Below are positions 11,801 through 20,815 of a stretch of 64,000 nt of DNA, in pieces. The translations under genes were made by a program, and so were the position numbers. Position 1 is the first letter of the stretch. Each line of letters starts with the position of its first letter. Under the pieces are notes generated by a model, which was given only the letters and a program-made list of their open reading frames with translations, was not told the origin of the DNA and did not search any database. Source of the stretch: Pelagicoccus sp. SDUM812005 (GTDB lineage Bacteria; Verrucomicrobiota; Verrucomicrobiia; Opitutales; Opitutaceae); the NCBI RefSeq assembly GCF_031127875.1, contig NZ_JARXIA010000013.1:62001-126000 (forward strand). Direction: 5' to 3'.

Positions 11801-12330
11801 ACGCGCACCGTGACCGGCTCCTCCGAAAGTCGCTCCAGCGACGCCTGGCGAATGAACCCGTACTGCTCCCCCATCATCCAAGAATAGCGAAAACGCAGGC
11901 CCAGCTCCGAATCCTCCTCCTCGAAGACCACCCGATTGCCGTCGATGCTCTTGTAGAGGTTGCGGCATCGCGCCGTACCACGAATTTCACTACGAAACGG
12001 TTCCCATAAGACCGCCCCCACCCCAATATCGACCCAAAGCAAGGTACAGCTCCCGACCGTCCGGAAGGACTCGAACAACTTGTCCTGCGTGCAATAAGGG
12101 AAAAGCGCGTGGTCCGCGTTCCGACGGCCCGCCGTGAGAGCGCCGTTGCTGGCGGCGAACATCCAGTGGTTCGTACCGCTTACCACATTCATCAGAAACG
12201 GATCCATGCGATCCACCTCCGCAATCCGGTAAAACGGTTCTCCTTCGATGACAACGAAACCGCTCTCCTCCGCGGCTCCCTGCGTTCCTTCGCGCTTACG
12301 CGCCTTCGATACGGGGTAATCTAACTGCAT
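8860..12330 (-). CDS. Large cytoplasmic glycoside phosphorylase-like protein (GH94/GH149/GH161-type)
   Basis: 1156 residues with no signal peptide. The plan matches inverting disaccharide and oligosaccharide phosphorylases: an N-terminal beta-sandwich with NGALTAGRRNADHALF (about residues 62-80), a large (alpha/alpha)6 region, and a C-terminal beta domain. In the helical region, WRD (470-472) within GNWRDIFQNW and WND (652-654) within RPEWNDANN resemble the catalytic-Asp and WND segments of GH94 cellobiose phosphorylases. The length exceeds typical GH94 (about 800) and fits GH149/GH161 beta-1,3-glucan phosphorylases (about 1,100-1,200). That assignment is inference. The downstream GH30 gene overlaps by 4 bp. 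Such enzymes release glucose 1-phosphate, which would link to pgi and glgB elsewhere in the window. The substrate is uncertain. Confidence 0.75.
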   Translation of the reverse strand: MQLDYPVSKARKREGTQGAAEESGFVVIEGEPFYRIAEVDRMDPFLMNVVSGTNHWMFAASNGALTAGRRNADHALFPYCTQDKLFESFRTVGSCTLLWVDIGVGAVLWEPFRSEIRGTARCRNLYKSIDGNRVVFEEEDSELGLRFRYSWMMGEQYGFIRQASLERLSEEPVTVRVLDGIQNLVPYGLDQNFVSHFSNLADAYKKNELLPEEGLGIYYLSSIPTDRAEPSEGLKASVAWSTGIDRDCVLLCSRQLEAFRKGEALVAEEETRGERCSYFVESSFQLAGNEERQWWMAAEIEQDAGQIERLRETLNGAPSLAEELRKDFLENQRLLRSKVGASDGLQLTANPIRDARHRSNTLFNVMRGGVFNDGYRISVADFCRYLGSWNKPLGEKYASLETVLGASVSRGDLVEWAEGRQDPDLFRLACEYLPLSFSRRHGDPSRPWNKFSIETQDEEGNPVLAYQGNWRDIFQNWEPLGYAYPEYLTGMIFRFLNATTADGYNPYRVTRDGFDWETLDPNEPWSNIGYWGDHQVIYLLKLLEALHRHAPAALVELCDKELFVYAHVPYRIRGFASIWKDPRQTVFYDDAASEVLGEREGKIGADGKLLRNDEGEIVRANLMEKLLSPLLAKLSNFVLDGGIWMNTQRPEWNDANNALVGYGVSVVTLCYVNRYLEFLAPLVDAIPAERELNVDEKVATFLVELDGIFERFEPVLEKGTDAETRYQLLEALGESGEAYRESVYGGRLGVSRVELKLDVLRGFLKRAERFVGHSIDSNRRSDAMYHSYNLLRPSGAEAVEIGRLPEMLEGQVAALSSNRLAPEAAVELLDGLRRSRLYREDVQSYMLYPDKDLPRFLEKNRVSSEKVERCAALQAMLASGDERIIAQDSRGVFRFNGSFKNAGDVELALGRLAADYEILGNEERVREVLELFEETFDHRSFTGRSGTFFAYEGLGSVYWHMVSKLVLAIQENCLKAEGKAAYESLVGHYFECLSGLGFDKSPAAYGAFPIDAYSHTPKHMGAQQPGMTGQVKEDILSRWGELGVRVSEGRIRFDPKLLKESEFIQDVDTFEYIDVAGGVQSVELEAGTLAFTYCQTPFVFRIAEEAGVSLTLSDGRVTQRSKLELSVEESASLFSRTGAVAQVLVSIPSKTLCQTQ

Positions 12331-12405
12331 AGTCTTGGGTCTCCGAGGGTTCCCGCCGCGAGAACCACTCCCGTAGCGAGCTAGGGAATATACGAAACCA
12401 TTAGG

Positions 12406-12419
12406 TGCACTTTAATGCA
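12406..12419. promoter_or_regulatory. Operator-like palindrome upstream of the glycan operon
   Basis: TGCACTTTAATGCA, about 75 bp upstream of the phosphorylase ATG. It matches 12 of 14 bases of the perfect dyad TGCACTTCAGTGCA at 52537-52550, upstream of a hybrid kinase. A shared regulator is possible, but two sites are thin evidence. Confidence 0.3.
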
Positions 12420-12643
12420 ATCATATTTTCGTTCAGTTTAGGCTTCTACGCATGCAGGTTCCTCATTATCCGAGAGTTAGGCTCGCCAAATTTTATGCGA
12501 TCGCCTGGGACTGGACCTGAATTCGCTCCAGCTTTCGACAGCATTCCCCGCTCGCCTAGGGACAAACCGGCGGGTGAAGAGACTGCCAACGTTAGCCCGA
12601 TATCCCACAGCCCGTTCCGTTAAACGTAGTCGCCCTCTCACTA

Positions 12644-12680
12644 CACGAAAAAGCGCCCGGCTCTCATAAGCTGGGCGCTT
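12644..12680 (-). terminator. Rho-independent terminator of the small binding-protein gene
   Basis: A 12-bp stem (12651-12662 with 12669-12680, one G-U pair) around CTCATA, followed on the minus strand by TTTTTCG. It lies about 45 bp downstream of the stop codon. Confidence 0.85.
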
Positions 12681-12724
12681 CGACTAGTGAAAAGAATTAG
12701 CCTGGAAGCCGGCGTTTCGCCTGC

Positions 12725-13189
12725 CTACAGCGAGGCGAGATTGACCGTGAACTGGGAGCGGCCCACGAGGCCCAACTCTATCCTACGCAGCGTTTCCACA
12801 TTGTTGGTCGAAGAGACGATGCCGATCGCGCCTTCATTGGTTTCGATGAACTTAACCAGGTCTTCCATGCTGGAAAACATCTTAGGCATCTTGCCTCTGC
12901 CACTGAAAGCGATCCGCTGCCAGTGGTTCTTGAACTTGTTGGTCGTCATTCCAGAATAGCGGGACAGCGCGTCGTCCACGCTCGGGTCAGACTTCAAGAT
13001 AGCGATCACTACCTCAGAGCCCGAGCTCCAAAATTTCTCCTTCCCGATCAACATCAGCTTGAGCGACTCCTTGTCGATCTGCTCATCGTTGCGAGGATTC
13101 GCCACAACTTCGGTGGCGACTGCGTTCGACGCGAAGCTGCAACCCAGTGCCGCACAGGCGAGAACGCTTAGAAAGTTTCGTAATTTCAT
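12725..13189 (-). CDS. Small periplasmic phosphate-binding-protein-like (PBP-like) protein
   Basis: 154 residues with a signal peptide ending near SNAVA. The body resembles the short PstS-like PBP-domain proteins: an early hydrophobic strand (EVVANP), a helix with LKLMLIGKEKFW, then KNHWQRIAFSGRGKMP and EGAIGIVSST. It is about half the length of a true PstS, so it represents one lobe or a minimal binding fold. No pstCAB genes are near. It lies 21 bp downstream of a porin-like barrel gene on the same strand, and the pair is divergent from a hybrid histidine kinase. The three may form a sensing and uptake unit for an anion, which is inference from layout. A terminator follows. Confidence 0.7.
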   Translation of the reverse strand: MKLRNFLSVLACAALGCSFASNAVATEVVANPRNDEQIDKESLKLMLIGKEKFWSSGSEVVIAILKSDPSVDDALSRYSGMTTNKFKNHWQRIAFSGRGKMPKMFSSMEDLVKFIETNEGAIGIVSSTNNVETLRRIELGLVGRSQFTVNLASL

Positions 13190-13210
13190 GTCCGTTCTAA
13201 AGGTTTCAGT

Positions 13211-14437
13211 TTAAAAGAAAAAGGTGCTCTTCGCCGCGAACAAGGTCCAGTTTCGTTCTGACCGGATCGGGTTCTGGTTGAACTCGTTGAAGAGCCGGCT
13301 CGTCCCGAAAAGGGAGTGGACCTCCGTTTTCAAGGTCCAGAAATCGGTCACGTCGTACCTTAGCGACAGCTGCATGTCCTCGGTCACGGAATCGGGCCCG
13401 CCCGACGACAACAAACCGCCGCCGTTCTCTTCCGAATAGGTAACAGCCGCTTCGAAACGGCCGAGTCGCCGCGCCAGGCTGGCGTACCAAGTTCTCGCCT
13501 TGGACTTGCCCGGCCCACCGGATACCACGGTACCGGCTATCGAGCTAACGGCGTCGTAACTCGTCGTCGATTCCGCGTATTCGCTGGTTAAATTCCACTC
13601 GCCCACGAAGTATTCCAAAGACAGCTGCTCGATCTTCAAGGTGAAGTCGCTGAACTCGCTTCTCAGCGGCAAGCCTGCAAAGTAGGGGTTCGGATGGTAC
13701 GCCGAAATGGAACCCGTGATCGCCGCTTCGACTTCTGACATTTCCGTCACGCCAAAGCCGATTCGCAGGCCGTCAATTCCAGGGCTCAACCAAAGCTGGG
13801 CTCCTCGATTGTCCGCTGCCTCGATATACTCGACCGCAAGGTTATCCGCAGCCTGCGACATCGCCGTCAAGGCCACTCCGCCCACGCCGCCATCCGGCTC
13901 GAGCTCGACCACGCCCCCATAGACCACATAGTCCAGGTAAGCGTCGTTCCAAAGATCTATATTGCCGTAAAGGGAGGCGCCGTCCAGTGCCGCGCTGATA
14001 TCACGGAATCTTTGGTCGTACATGCCGATAGGCAGCAGGATGCTCGTGCGCGACAGGTCGATATCCTGCACATGGGTGTAGATCCCCTGCTCGCGCTTCA
14101 CCCTTCCGAAACGTACGCCAAACTCGCGCTTCACGTTATAGTCCAGGAACAGGTAATCCACCATGGGATCGTAGTTCCCGTACGGACCGAGCTCGAACGC
14201 GAAAATCTGACCGTTCACCGTTAGACGGTCTTTCGGCGTCCAGGACGCATTGAGGCCGAGTTCGGAAAAAGCGGTCGTTCCACCCTCGGTGTCAGCAGGG
14301 TAGTTGTAGTGGGAGCTTTCCAAGTACCCCGTACTCACGAAGCCGCTCAAGCGGAGATCTGACTTCAGACCGCTCGACCAAACACTGGACGCAAGGAGCA
14401 AGCTGATTGCTGGTAAGGTAGCTTTTTTAAAGTTCAT
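13211..14437 (-). CDS. Porin-like outer-membrane beta-barrel protein
   Basis: About 408 residues from the ATG at 14437; a TTG four codons earlier is less likely. The signal peptide is MNFKKATLPAISLLLASSVWS. The mature chain begins with LRLSGFVSTGYLES, a typical first barrel strand, and continues as amphipathic alternating strands. It ends in FAAKSTFFF, with the C-terminal Phe that is the recognition signal for Bam-mediated insertion. I cannot assign a substrate. It is in one transcription unit with the small PBP-like protein (21 bp gap) and divergent from the hybrid kinase over 195 bp of AT-rich DNA. Confidence 0.75.
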   Translation of the reverse strand: MNFKKATLPAISLLLASSVWSSGLKSDLRLSGFVSTGYLESSHYNYPADTEGGTTAFSELGLNASWTPKDRLTVNGQIFAFELGPYGNYDPMVDYLFLDYNVKREFGVRFGRVKREQGIYTHVQDIDLSRTSILLPIGMYDQRFRDISAALDGASLYGNIDLWNDAYLDYVVYGGVVELEPDGGVGGVALTAMSQAADNLAVEYIEAADNRGAQLWLSPGIDGLRIGFGVTEMSEVEAAITGSISAYHPNPYFAGLPLRSEFSDFTLKIEQLSLEYFVGEWNLTSEYAESTTSYDAVSSIAGTVVSGGPGKSKARTWYASLARRLGRFEAAVTYSEENGGGLLSSGGPDSVTEDMQLSLRYDVTDFWTLKTEVHSLFGTSRLFNEFNQNPIRSERNWTLFAAKSTFFF

Positions 14438-14632
14438 TTTACGGATCAATCGATAGTAAACTCGAAGGTAAGGCAGTTCTGCTATCGGTCTCCTCCACCG
14501 AAAATGAAGCGAATCTTTTATTCCTCTTTCAAAAAGAAGTAAGGGAAACCCGCTCTAAATACGCGATTTGTAATATTCAGGGTAAAAATTAGATAAAGTG
14601 GGACGATAAATAAGATCTCCTTTATCACATCC

Positions 14633-17600
14633 GTGCAGATCGCCAAGAGACTCAGAATCGTTCCCACTCTGATCCTACTCCTGTTCACCCCGCATTCCAG
14701 CTGGGCGTTCAACGGAGTTGGGAAGCCGATCGTCGCCCGCATCCCAGCCGAAAGCATCTACGGAACCAACGAGTACCTCGCTCTCGAGGAAGACACCGCC
14801 GGTCGCCTCTACGCCATATTCGAAGACGCGGTCGTATTCTCCAACGGCGAGAAATGGCACCCCGTCGGAAGCGTACCTCCCGGCAAGATAAGCGGCACCC
14901 TCTTCGTCGATCCCCACCTCCTCTACATTGGCACCGATGACGACTTCGGCAGAATCGACACCCACCCGGACAACGCCTTCCAGTACCAATCGCTCGCGCC
15001 CCTGTTCGCTGCTCATGCACCGGACGCCGCCGGCTGGTCGCCCCAGCTCGTAGATGAGAGCGGACGCATCGTCGCTCTGGCCTCCACCGGCGAAGTCGCC
15101 CGCTTGGGAACGGACGATTCGCTCGAAATTTGGCCAACCGACGGCAAGCAGATCCATAGCCTGATCACCTTCCAAGAGCGCCTCTACGCGTTCACCGCTG
15201 ACGAGAAAATTGCGGAATTGAGCAGCGACGGCACCCTCGAATGGCTAGCTTGCGAAGGTCTGCCCTACGCCATCGATTCGCAGCTTCACCTTCCCGACGG
15301 CGACCTGCTCCTATCCGTTCCCCACGCCGGCCTCTATCGCTGGGACGCCCAGGACCTTAGGGCCTTCCCCGTCAATTCCCTCCTCAAGGACATTGCCCAC
15401 GAGGTGAAAAATGTCACCCGGATCGATGCCAACCGGATCGCGGCCATCACCCGCAACAACGGATTAGCCGTATTCACTACGGAAGGACACTTCGAATACG
15501 CCGTCACCGAACTCGCCAACATCCAAAGCAAAAGCATCCAGCGCATCTACCTGGCCAACGACAGTTCCCTTTGGGTTGCCCATAGCTCAGGCCTCTTCCG
15601 GGTCGACCTCAACTCCAAGCTCTCCTTGTTCGACCATCGCCACGGACTCGAAGGAGCCCCTATCCAGATCGAAAAGCACCAAGGCAGCACCTACTTCGGA
15701 ACCCAATCCGGACTCTACCAATACCACTCGAACTCCGCCAACATCAGCAATACCTTCGAGCTGGTAGGCTCCATCGAACGAATCCACCAGCTCCTCCCCG
15801 TTCCCGACGGCCTGATCGTCGCCGGGAAGGCAGGCATCCGCCTCGTCAAGAGCAAGCGAAGCGCTCCCCTAAGCGCCACTCCTACCCAACGCCTCATCCC
15901 TTCCCAAAGCGATCCGGAACGCATATACACACTCTCCCAAAGCCACCTCTGGCTCCTGCAAAAAGCCAACAAAGGTTCCTTTCTCCACGCCCCGATAACC
16001 GAGCTCCAAACCCTCCGCTTCACTACGCTGGAGCAGGACAAGTTCGATAACCTCTGGTTCATCGACGACCAAAGACGCGTGGGACGGATCGAAACGAGCG
16101 ACCCCGCGTATCCGGTCCACTACTACACCACCGTCGAACAAGAGACTCGGCTCCTCATCGTCGGAGCCGAAGTCGTCCTGCTCAATTCCCAAAACACCTT
16201 CAAAGCCTTCGATTCGGAAACCAAGACCTTCCAGCCCAAGGACGACTGGGACCTCCTCTCCGACAGCGCCTTCCTCTCATCCTTCACAACCCTCGTAGCG
16301 GACTCCGACTACAACCTCTGGGTCAACAAAGACGCCGTTTCCGGAACCCTAGCCCCATTGCCTCCCGGAGAATACTTCAAAGGACTCAAGAACCTCGCCC
16401 ACGGCTCCCACTACAAAGCCACCACCTTCGCAGTGGACGAACAAGAGCTGTGGATCGCCAACCCCTCCGGCGCCATCCTGACCAACATCTCCTACGACCC
16501 GCCTGAAATCCGCGAAGTCGATACCCGCATTACCAATATCCTAAACTTGGATACAGGCTCCAAAATTGTGGCCGACGCGAAAAGGAACGCGAACGCTGAC
16601 TCCCCCCTGAAGCTCCCCTACCAAAGCCGCTCGCTCCGCTTCGAGTTCACGCTGGAAAACTACGAGACGCCCCACCTGAACCAGTACCAAGTTCACCTGG
16701 AAGGCTACCAAAACGACTGGGGAAAATTCACGCGGGCCAACTACAAAGAGTATCCAAACCTTCCGCCGGGCAACTACACCTTCAAAGTCGTCGGCATGAA
16801 CGACTACGGCGAAAGCGGCGAAATAGAGTCCTTCGCGTTCAGCATCTCTCCCCCACTCTACGCCAACGCCTACGCCTACGCCCTCTACCTCGCTAGCCTC
16901 GGTTTCGCCGTCTCCATGCTCTTCCGGCTACGCAGCCGCAAGCTGCGCGAAAGCAACCTCGAGCTCGCCCGCATCGTCGAAGCCAGAACCGCCGAGGTCG
17001 AAAAGCAGGCCAAGGACCTAAGCCAGAAAAACCGGATGCTCGAGGAATCCCTCAACGAATCCGTCACCCTCGCCCGCCAAGCCCAAGCAGCCGACAACGC
17101 CAAGTCCGAGTTCCTCGCGAACATGTCGCACGAGATCCGAACCCCTATGAATGGCATCCTCGGCATGTGCAGCATGCTGCAGGATACCCAGCTCGACGAC
17201 GACCAAAGCTCCTTCCTCAACACCATCCAAAATTCCAGCGAGTCCCTGCTCACCATCATCAACGACATCCTCGACTACTCGAAAATCGAGGCCGGAAAAC
17301 TTGAGATCGAGGAACTCCCCTTCTGCCTCCGAAACTGCGTCGAGGAAATCGTCGAACTGCTCAGCCACTCCACCCGCGAAAAAGGCATCGAGCTCCAATA
17401 CCGCATCCATCCCGACATCGACACCACGCGCATCGGCGACCCCACCCGCATCCGCCAAATTCTCGTAAACCTCTCCGGCAACGCGATCAAGTTCACCGAA
17501 AAAGGCTCCGTCCGCATCGACCTCGACTCCGCTGGCGACGACCTCATCCGCTTCCGCATCACCGACACCGGCATCGGGATTCCCAAAGAAAAGCTCGGAA

Positions 17601-18625
17601 ACCTCTTCAAGGCCTTCACCCAAGTCGACGCTTCCACCGCCCGCCGCTACGGAGGTACCGGACTCGGACTCTCCATCTCGAAAAGCCTCGTCCAGCGCAT
17701 GGGCGGAGAAATTGGAGCCGAAAGCGAAGAGGGCAAAGGAAGCTGCTTCCACTTCACCATCCACTGCCCGCCCGCGCCCGCCAACAGCCCGAGCCAGCCG
17801 CTCCCCAGCTTTCCCGCCAGCACCGAAGCCCTGCTCATCCATCCCTCCGCCTCCGAAACCGAGATCCTGGCCGAACTCGCCCGGGCGAACAACATTCAGC
17901 TTCGTTCCGCCAGCACCCTCGAAGACGCCCTGCATATCCTCGAGAAACGCGCCCTTCCCTTCGACTTCATCTGGGCCCTCCATCCCATGGGCAACACCGA
18001 CGGCCCCACCCTCGCGGAGAAAGTCCGGACCCACCCCCTCTCCGCCCACACTCCCGTCATCCTCTTCGCGCACGAAACCGGCTCCGACCCACTCATCGCA
18101 TTTCGAAAAACCAAACGCAACGACTGTATCCAGATCCCCATACGCCAAAGCCTGCTTCTCAAGGCCAGCCACAACTCGATACAAGCGCACGTCGAAACCC
18201 CAGTTCCCCAAAAGTCGCAATCCAAGACGCCAGAAGCGAACCACCAGATCCGCATCCTCCTCGTCGACGACAATCCCATCAACATCAAGGTCGCCAAGCA
18301 CGCCCTCAAGAAAATTGGGTACACCGGCGACACCGCCTGCAACGGAATCGAAGCCCTCGAAGCGATGCAAAAGGCCAACTACGACATCATTCTCATGGAC
18401 GCCCAGATGCCGGAAATGGACGGATTCGAGGCCACGCGACGCATCCGCGAAGACTTCCCCCTCCATCGACAGCCGCGCATCATCGCCATGACCGCAGGCG
18501 CAACCGAACTCGATCGCAAGAAATGCAACGACTCCGGCATGAACGGATTCGTCAGCAAACCCATCAAACTCGACACCCTAAAGCAAGCGATCGAAACCGA
18601 GCTCGCCTTCCTCGACAAAAACTAA
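14633..18625 (+). CDS. Hybrid sensor histidine kinase with Reg_prop-like beta-propeller, Y_Y_Y domain and two receiver modules
   Basis: 1330 residues from a GTG start; a signal peptide follows it immediately. Order: periplasmic propeller region (about 30-620) with repeated LWxx motifs such as [20 protein letters not shown] and [12 protein letters not shown] domain (about 655-740) with [10 protein letters not shown]; one membrane helix (about 748-768); coiled coil (about 770-815); HisKA with phospho-accepting His833 in [11 protein letters not shown]; HATPase (about 935-1050) with DTGIGIP and GTGLGLSI; a degenerate receiver-like module (about 1063-1180) without a clear phospho-Asp; and a canonical receiver with DD near the start and phospho-Asp1256 in [11 protein letters not shown]. 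There is no DNA-binding domain, so it needs a partner for output. It is divergent from the porin/PBP pair, a likely target. Confidence 0.92.
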   Translation: MQIAKRLRIVPTLILLLFTPHSSWAFNGVGKPIVARIPAESIYGTNEYLALEEDTAGRLYAIFEDAVVFSNGEKWHPVGSVPPGKISGTLFVDPHLLYIGTDDDFGRIDTHPDNAFQYQSLAPLFAAHAPDAAGWSPQLVDESGRIVALASTGEVARLGTDDSLEIWPTDGKQIHSLITFQERLYAFTADEKIAELSSDGTLEWLACEGLPYAIDSQLHLPDGDLLLSVPHAGLYRWDAQDLRAFPVNSLLKDIAHEVKNVTRIDANRIAAITRNNGLAVFTTEGHFEYAVTELANIQSKSIQRIYLANDSSLWVAHSSGLFRVDLNSKLSLFDHRHGLEGAPIQIEKHQGSTYFGTQSGLYQYHSNSANISNTFELVGSIERIHQLLPVPDGLIVAGKAGIRLVKSKRSAPLSATPTQRLIPSQSDPERIYTLSQSHLWLLQKANKGSFLHAPITELQTLRFTTLEQDKFDNLWFIDDQRRVGRIETSDPAYPVHYYTTVEQETRLLIVGAEVVLLNSQNTFKAFDSETKTFQPKDDWDLLSDSAFLSSFTTLVADSDYNLWVNKDAVSGTLAPLPPGEYFKGLKNLAHGSHYKATTFAVDEQELWIANPSGAILTNISYDPPEIREVDTRITNILNLDTGSKIVADAKRNANADSPLKLPYQSRSLRFEFTLENYETPHLNQYQVHLEGYQNDWGKFTRANYKEYPNLPPGNYTFKVVGMNDYGESGEIESFAFSISPPLYANAYAYALYLASLGFAVSMLFRLRSRKLRESNLELARIVEARTAEVEKQAKDLSQKNRMLEESLNESVTLARQAQAADNAKSEFLANMSHEIRTPMNGILGMCSMLQDTQLDDDQSSFLNTIQNSSESLLTIINDILDYSKIEAGKLEIEELPFCLRNCVEEIVELLSHSTREKGIELQYRIHPDIDTTRIGDPTRIRQILVNLSGNAIKFTEKGSVRIDLDSAGDDLIRFRITDTGIGIPKEKLGNLFKAFTQVDASTARRYGGTGLGLSISKSLVQRMGGEIGAESEEGKGSCFHFTIHCPPAPANSPSQPLPSFPASTEALLIHPSASETEILAELARANNIQLRSASTLEDALHILEKRALPFDFIWALHPMGNTDGPTLAEKVRTHPLSAHTPVILFAHETGSDPLIAFRKTKRNDCIQIPIRQSLLLKASHNSIQAHVETPVPQKSQSKTPEANHQIRILLVDDNPINIKVAKHALKKIGYTGDTACNGIEALEAMQKANYDIILMDAQMPEMDGFEATRRIREDFPLHRQPRIIAMTAGATELDRKKCNDSGMNGFVSKPIKLDTLKQAIETELAFLDKN

Positions 18626-18727
18626 GCTCGCAACAGAGCGACGCCCGCGCGGCCCCCATTTTCCGAGACAGACGGCCCGCTTTCTCTTCGACAAGCCCCT
18701 CCCGATCTGGAATCTTCCCCCGATTCC

Positions 18728-19888
18728 ATGTACAAACGCACCATCCTCGTCACCTGTCCTAAAGCTTGCGCCGAATACTTAGCCGAAGAGCTAAAGTCCC
18801 TCGGCTACGAGCCCACTTCCCTCGTCTCCAACGGCGTTTTCATCTCCGGCACCTACGAAGACTGCATCCGCCTAAACCTCACCCTGCGCACCGGCCTGCG
18901 CGTGCTCTGGGAAGTCGACAACTTCACCGCCCGCGACGGCGAGGACCTCTACCACCAAGCCGTGCGCATGCCCTGGGAAGAATGGATCCCCGCCGAGGAC
19001 GCCTATATCTCCATCGTCTCCTCCGTTCGCAACGAAACCGTCGTCAATACCAACTTCCCCAACCTCCGCCTCAAGGACGCCATCGTGGACCGCATGCGCG
19101 AAGTCACCGGCGACCGCCCCAACTCCGGCAACGAGCGCGACCGCGGCGTCATCTTCCTCTACTGGCACGAAGAAGAAGTCTGCATCTACCTCGACACCTC
19201 CGGCATCCCCATCTCCAACCGCGCCTACCGCGCCATGCCCGGAGCCGCCCCCATGCGCGAAAACCTCGCCGCATCCGTCATCGCCGCTACCCGTTGGGAC
19301 AAGGCCTCCCCCTTCCTCAACCCCATGTGCGGATCCGGCACCCTCGCCATCGAAGCCGCCCTCCTCGCATCCGGCGTACCCGGACAACAACTACGCCACG
19401 AATTCGCCTTCCAACACTTTAAGCCCTTCGACAACGCGCGCTACCAGGAAATCCGAGCCGAAGTCCGCAAACGCGTGCCCGACTCCCTCCCTTTCCCCAT
19501 CATCGCCTCCGACATCGACCGCCAAGCCATCCGCGCCGCCGAGACCAACGCCAAGAAAGCCGGCGTCGCCCACCTCATCGACTTCCGCGTCTGCGACTTC
19601 CGCGAAGCCCCCATCCCCGAAGAATCCGGTACTATCGTATTGAATCCTGAATACGGCGAACGACTCGGAGAGCAACGCCAGCTCGAAGCCACCTACAAGG
19701 CCATCGGCGACCTCTTCAAACAAAAGTGCCCCGGCTACTGGGGCTACATCTTCACCGGCAACAAGACCCTCGGCAAACGCGTCGGCCTCAAGACCAAACG
19801 CAAGATAGAGTTCTACAACGGCCCCATCGAGTGCCGACTCCTCGAGTACGAACTCTACGGCGGCACCCGCAACCCCAAGTACCAGTAA
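18728..19888 (+). CDS. THUMP-domain RNA guanine N2-methyltransferase (RlmL N-terminal/Trm14 type)
   Basis: 386 residues. The N-terminal half (about 1-165) contains a THUMP-like RNA-binding region, and the C-terminal half is a Rossmann methyltransferase with NPMCGSGTLAIEAA as the SAM-binding loop. The catalytic motif, usually NPPY, reads NPEYGERL here (Asn306-Pro307-Glu308-Tyr309), followed by a long conserved tail (YIFTGNKTLGKRVGLKTK). This variant may be a subfamily trait. Family members modify guanine N2 in 23S rRNA (E. coli RlmL at G2445) or tRNA, so the target here is not certain. It probably forms an operon with the next methyltransferase, 18 bp downstream. Confidence 0.85.
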   Translation: MYKRTILVTCPKACAEYLAEELKSLGYEPTSLVSNGVFISGTYEDCIRLNLTLRTGLRVLWEVDNFTARDGEDLYHQAVRMPWEEWIPAEDAYISIVSSVRNETVVNTNFPNLRLKDAIVDRMREVTGDRPNSGNERDRGVIFLYWHEEEVCIYLDTSGIPISNRAYRAMPGAAPMRENLAASVIAATRWDKASPFLNPMCGSGTLAIEAALLASGVPGQQLRHEFAFQHFKPFDNARYQEIRAEVRKRVPDSLPFPIIASDIDRQAIRAAETNAKKAGVAHLIDFRVCDFREAPIPEESGTIVLNPEYGERLGEQRQLEATYKAIGDLFKQKCPGYWGYIFTGNKTLGKRVGLKTKRKIEFYNGPIECRLLEYELYGGTRNPKYQ

Positions 19889-19895
19889 ACCGTTC

Positions 19896-19901
19896 AGGAG
19901 G
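19896..19901 (+). promoter_or_regulatory. Consensus ribosome binding site supporting a GTG start
   Basis: AGGAGG five bases before the GTG at 19907. Most genes in this window lack a visible Shine-Dalgarno, so this site decides the start over the internal ATG at 19961. Confidence 0.75.
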
Positions 19902-19906
19902 GACCG

Positions 19907-20755
19907 GTGAACCTGTCGTTCACTCGGTACCACCCGGTCCGCTTGCGCGATCCAGCCCCCATGCAAGACCTCCTCTCCTACCAACGCGAAGCCTGGAACC
20001 GGCAATCCAAAACAGGCAGTCCTTGGTGCCAGCCAGTGAGCAGCGAACAAATAGCGGCCGCCCAAGTCGGCGACTGGAGCGTCATCCTCACGCCTAACAA
20101 GAAGGTGCCCGCCAAGTGGTTCGGCGAGCTCGCCGACAAAGACGTTCTCTGCCTCGCCTCCGGCGGAGGCCAACAAGCGCCCATCCTCGCCGCCGCTGGA
20201 GCGCGGGTTACCAGCTTCGACAACTCCGACGAACAACTCGCCAAGGACGCGTTCGTGGCAGAACGCGACGGAATCGCAATCCGCACCCTGCAAGGCGACA
20301 TGGCCGACCTATCCGCATTCGCCGACAATTCCTTCGACCTCATCTTCCACCCCGTCTCCAACGTATTCGTCTCAGAAATACGCCCCGTCTGGAATGAATG
20401 CTATCGCGTCCTGCGCCACGGAGGCCGCCTGCTCGCCGGCTTCATGAATCCCGTATTCTTCCTCTTCGACCACGAAGACGCCGCTCGCGACGGCAAGCTT
20501 GAGGTTAAGTACAAACTGCCCTTCGCCGACCTGCACAGCCTCCCGCCAGCCAAGCTCGCCGACATCCAAGCCAAAGGATACGCCTACGAATTCAGCCACA
20601 GCTTAGAAGAGCAAATCGGCGGCCAAACCAACGCTGGTTTCCTCATAGCCGACCTCTACGAGGACAATTGGAACGACCAAGCGAGCCCGCTCAACAAATA
20701 CTCCCCCATGTACATCGCCACCCTTGCCCGCAAGCTCGAGACAAGCTCTTCCTAA
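19907..20755 (+). CDS. Class I SAM-dependent methyltransferase
   Basis: 282 residues from a GTG placed by a consensus AGGAGG. The SAM-binding core is clear: DVLCLASGGGQQAPILAAAG (motif I), SFDNSDEQ (end of strand 2), LQGDMADLS (acidic motif II) and FDLIFHPVSN (motif IV). It resembles the UbiE/Methyltransf_11 group found across bacteria, often with the opening YQREAWNRQ. The acceptor substrate cannot be read from the sequence. It is 18 bp downstream of the THUMP methyltransferase, so the two are probably co-transcribed. Confidence 0.85.
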   Translation: MNLSFTRYHPVRLRDPAPMQDLLSYQREAWNRQSKTGSPWCQPVSSEQIAAAQVGDWSVILTPNKKVPAKWFGELADKDVLCLASGGGQQAPILAAAGARVTSFDNSDEQLAKDAFVAERDGIAIRTLQGDMADLSAFADNSFDLIFHPVSNVFVSEIRPVWNECYRVLRHGGRLLAGFMNPVFFLFDHEDAARDGKLEVKYKLPFADLHSLPPAKLADIQAKGYAYEFSHSLEEQIGGQTNAGFLIADLYEDNWNDQASPLNKYSPMYIATLARKLETSSS

Positions 20756-20815
20756 GCGCCGAAACGGTACCGAATTGAAACCCCAATTCGGTATCCAAAA
20801 AATATCGACGCCAAT

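Larger units (their letters stand above)
12331..12724. other. 394-bp intergenic region with an operator-like dyad and a terminator
   Basis: No credible gene. The left part is the upstream region of the phosphorylase-GH30 operon, with AT-rich stretches (around 12385-12430) and a 14-base near-palindrome at 12406-12419. The right end holds the terminator of the small binding-protein gene. I see no riboswitch or small RNA that I could defend. Confidence 0.6.

Noticed and set aside
17018-18466. 482-residue frame antisense to the large kinase
   Set aside because: It overlaps the unmistakable HisKA/HATPase/REC coding region and consists of G, V, D, E low-complexity residues.
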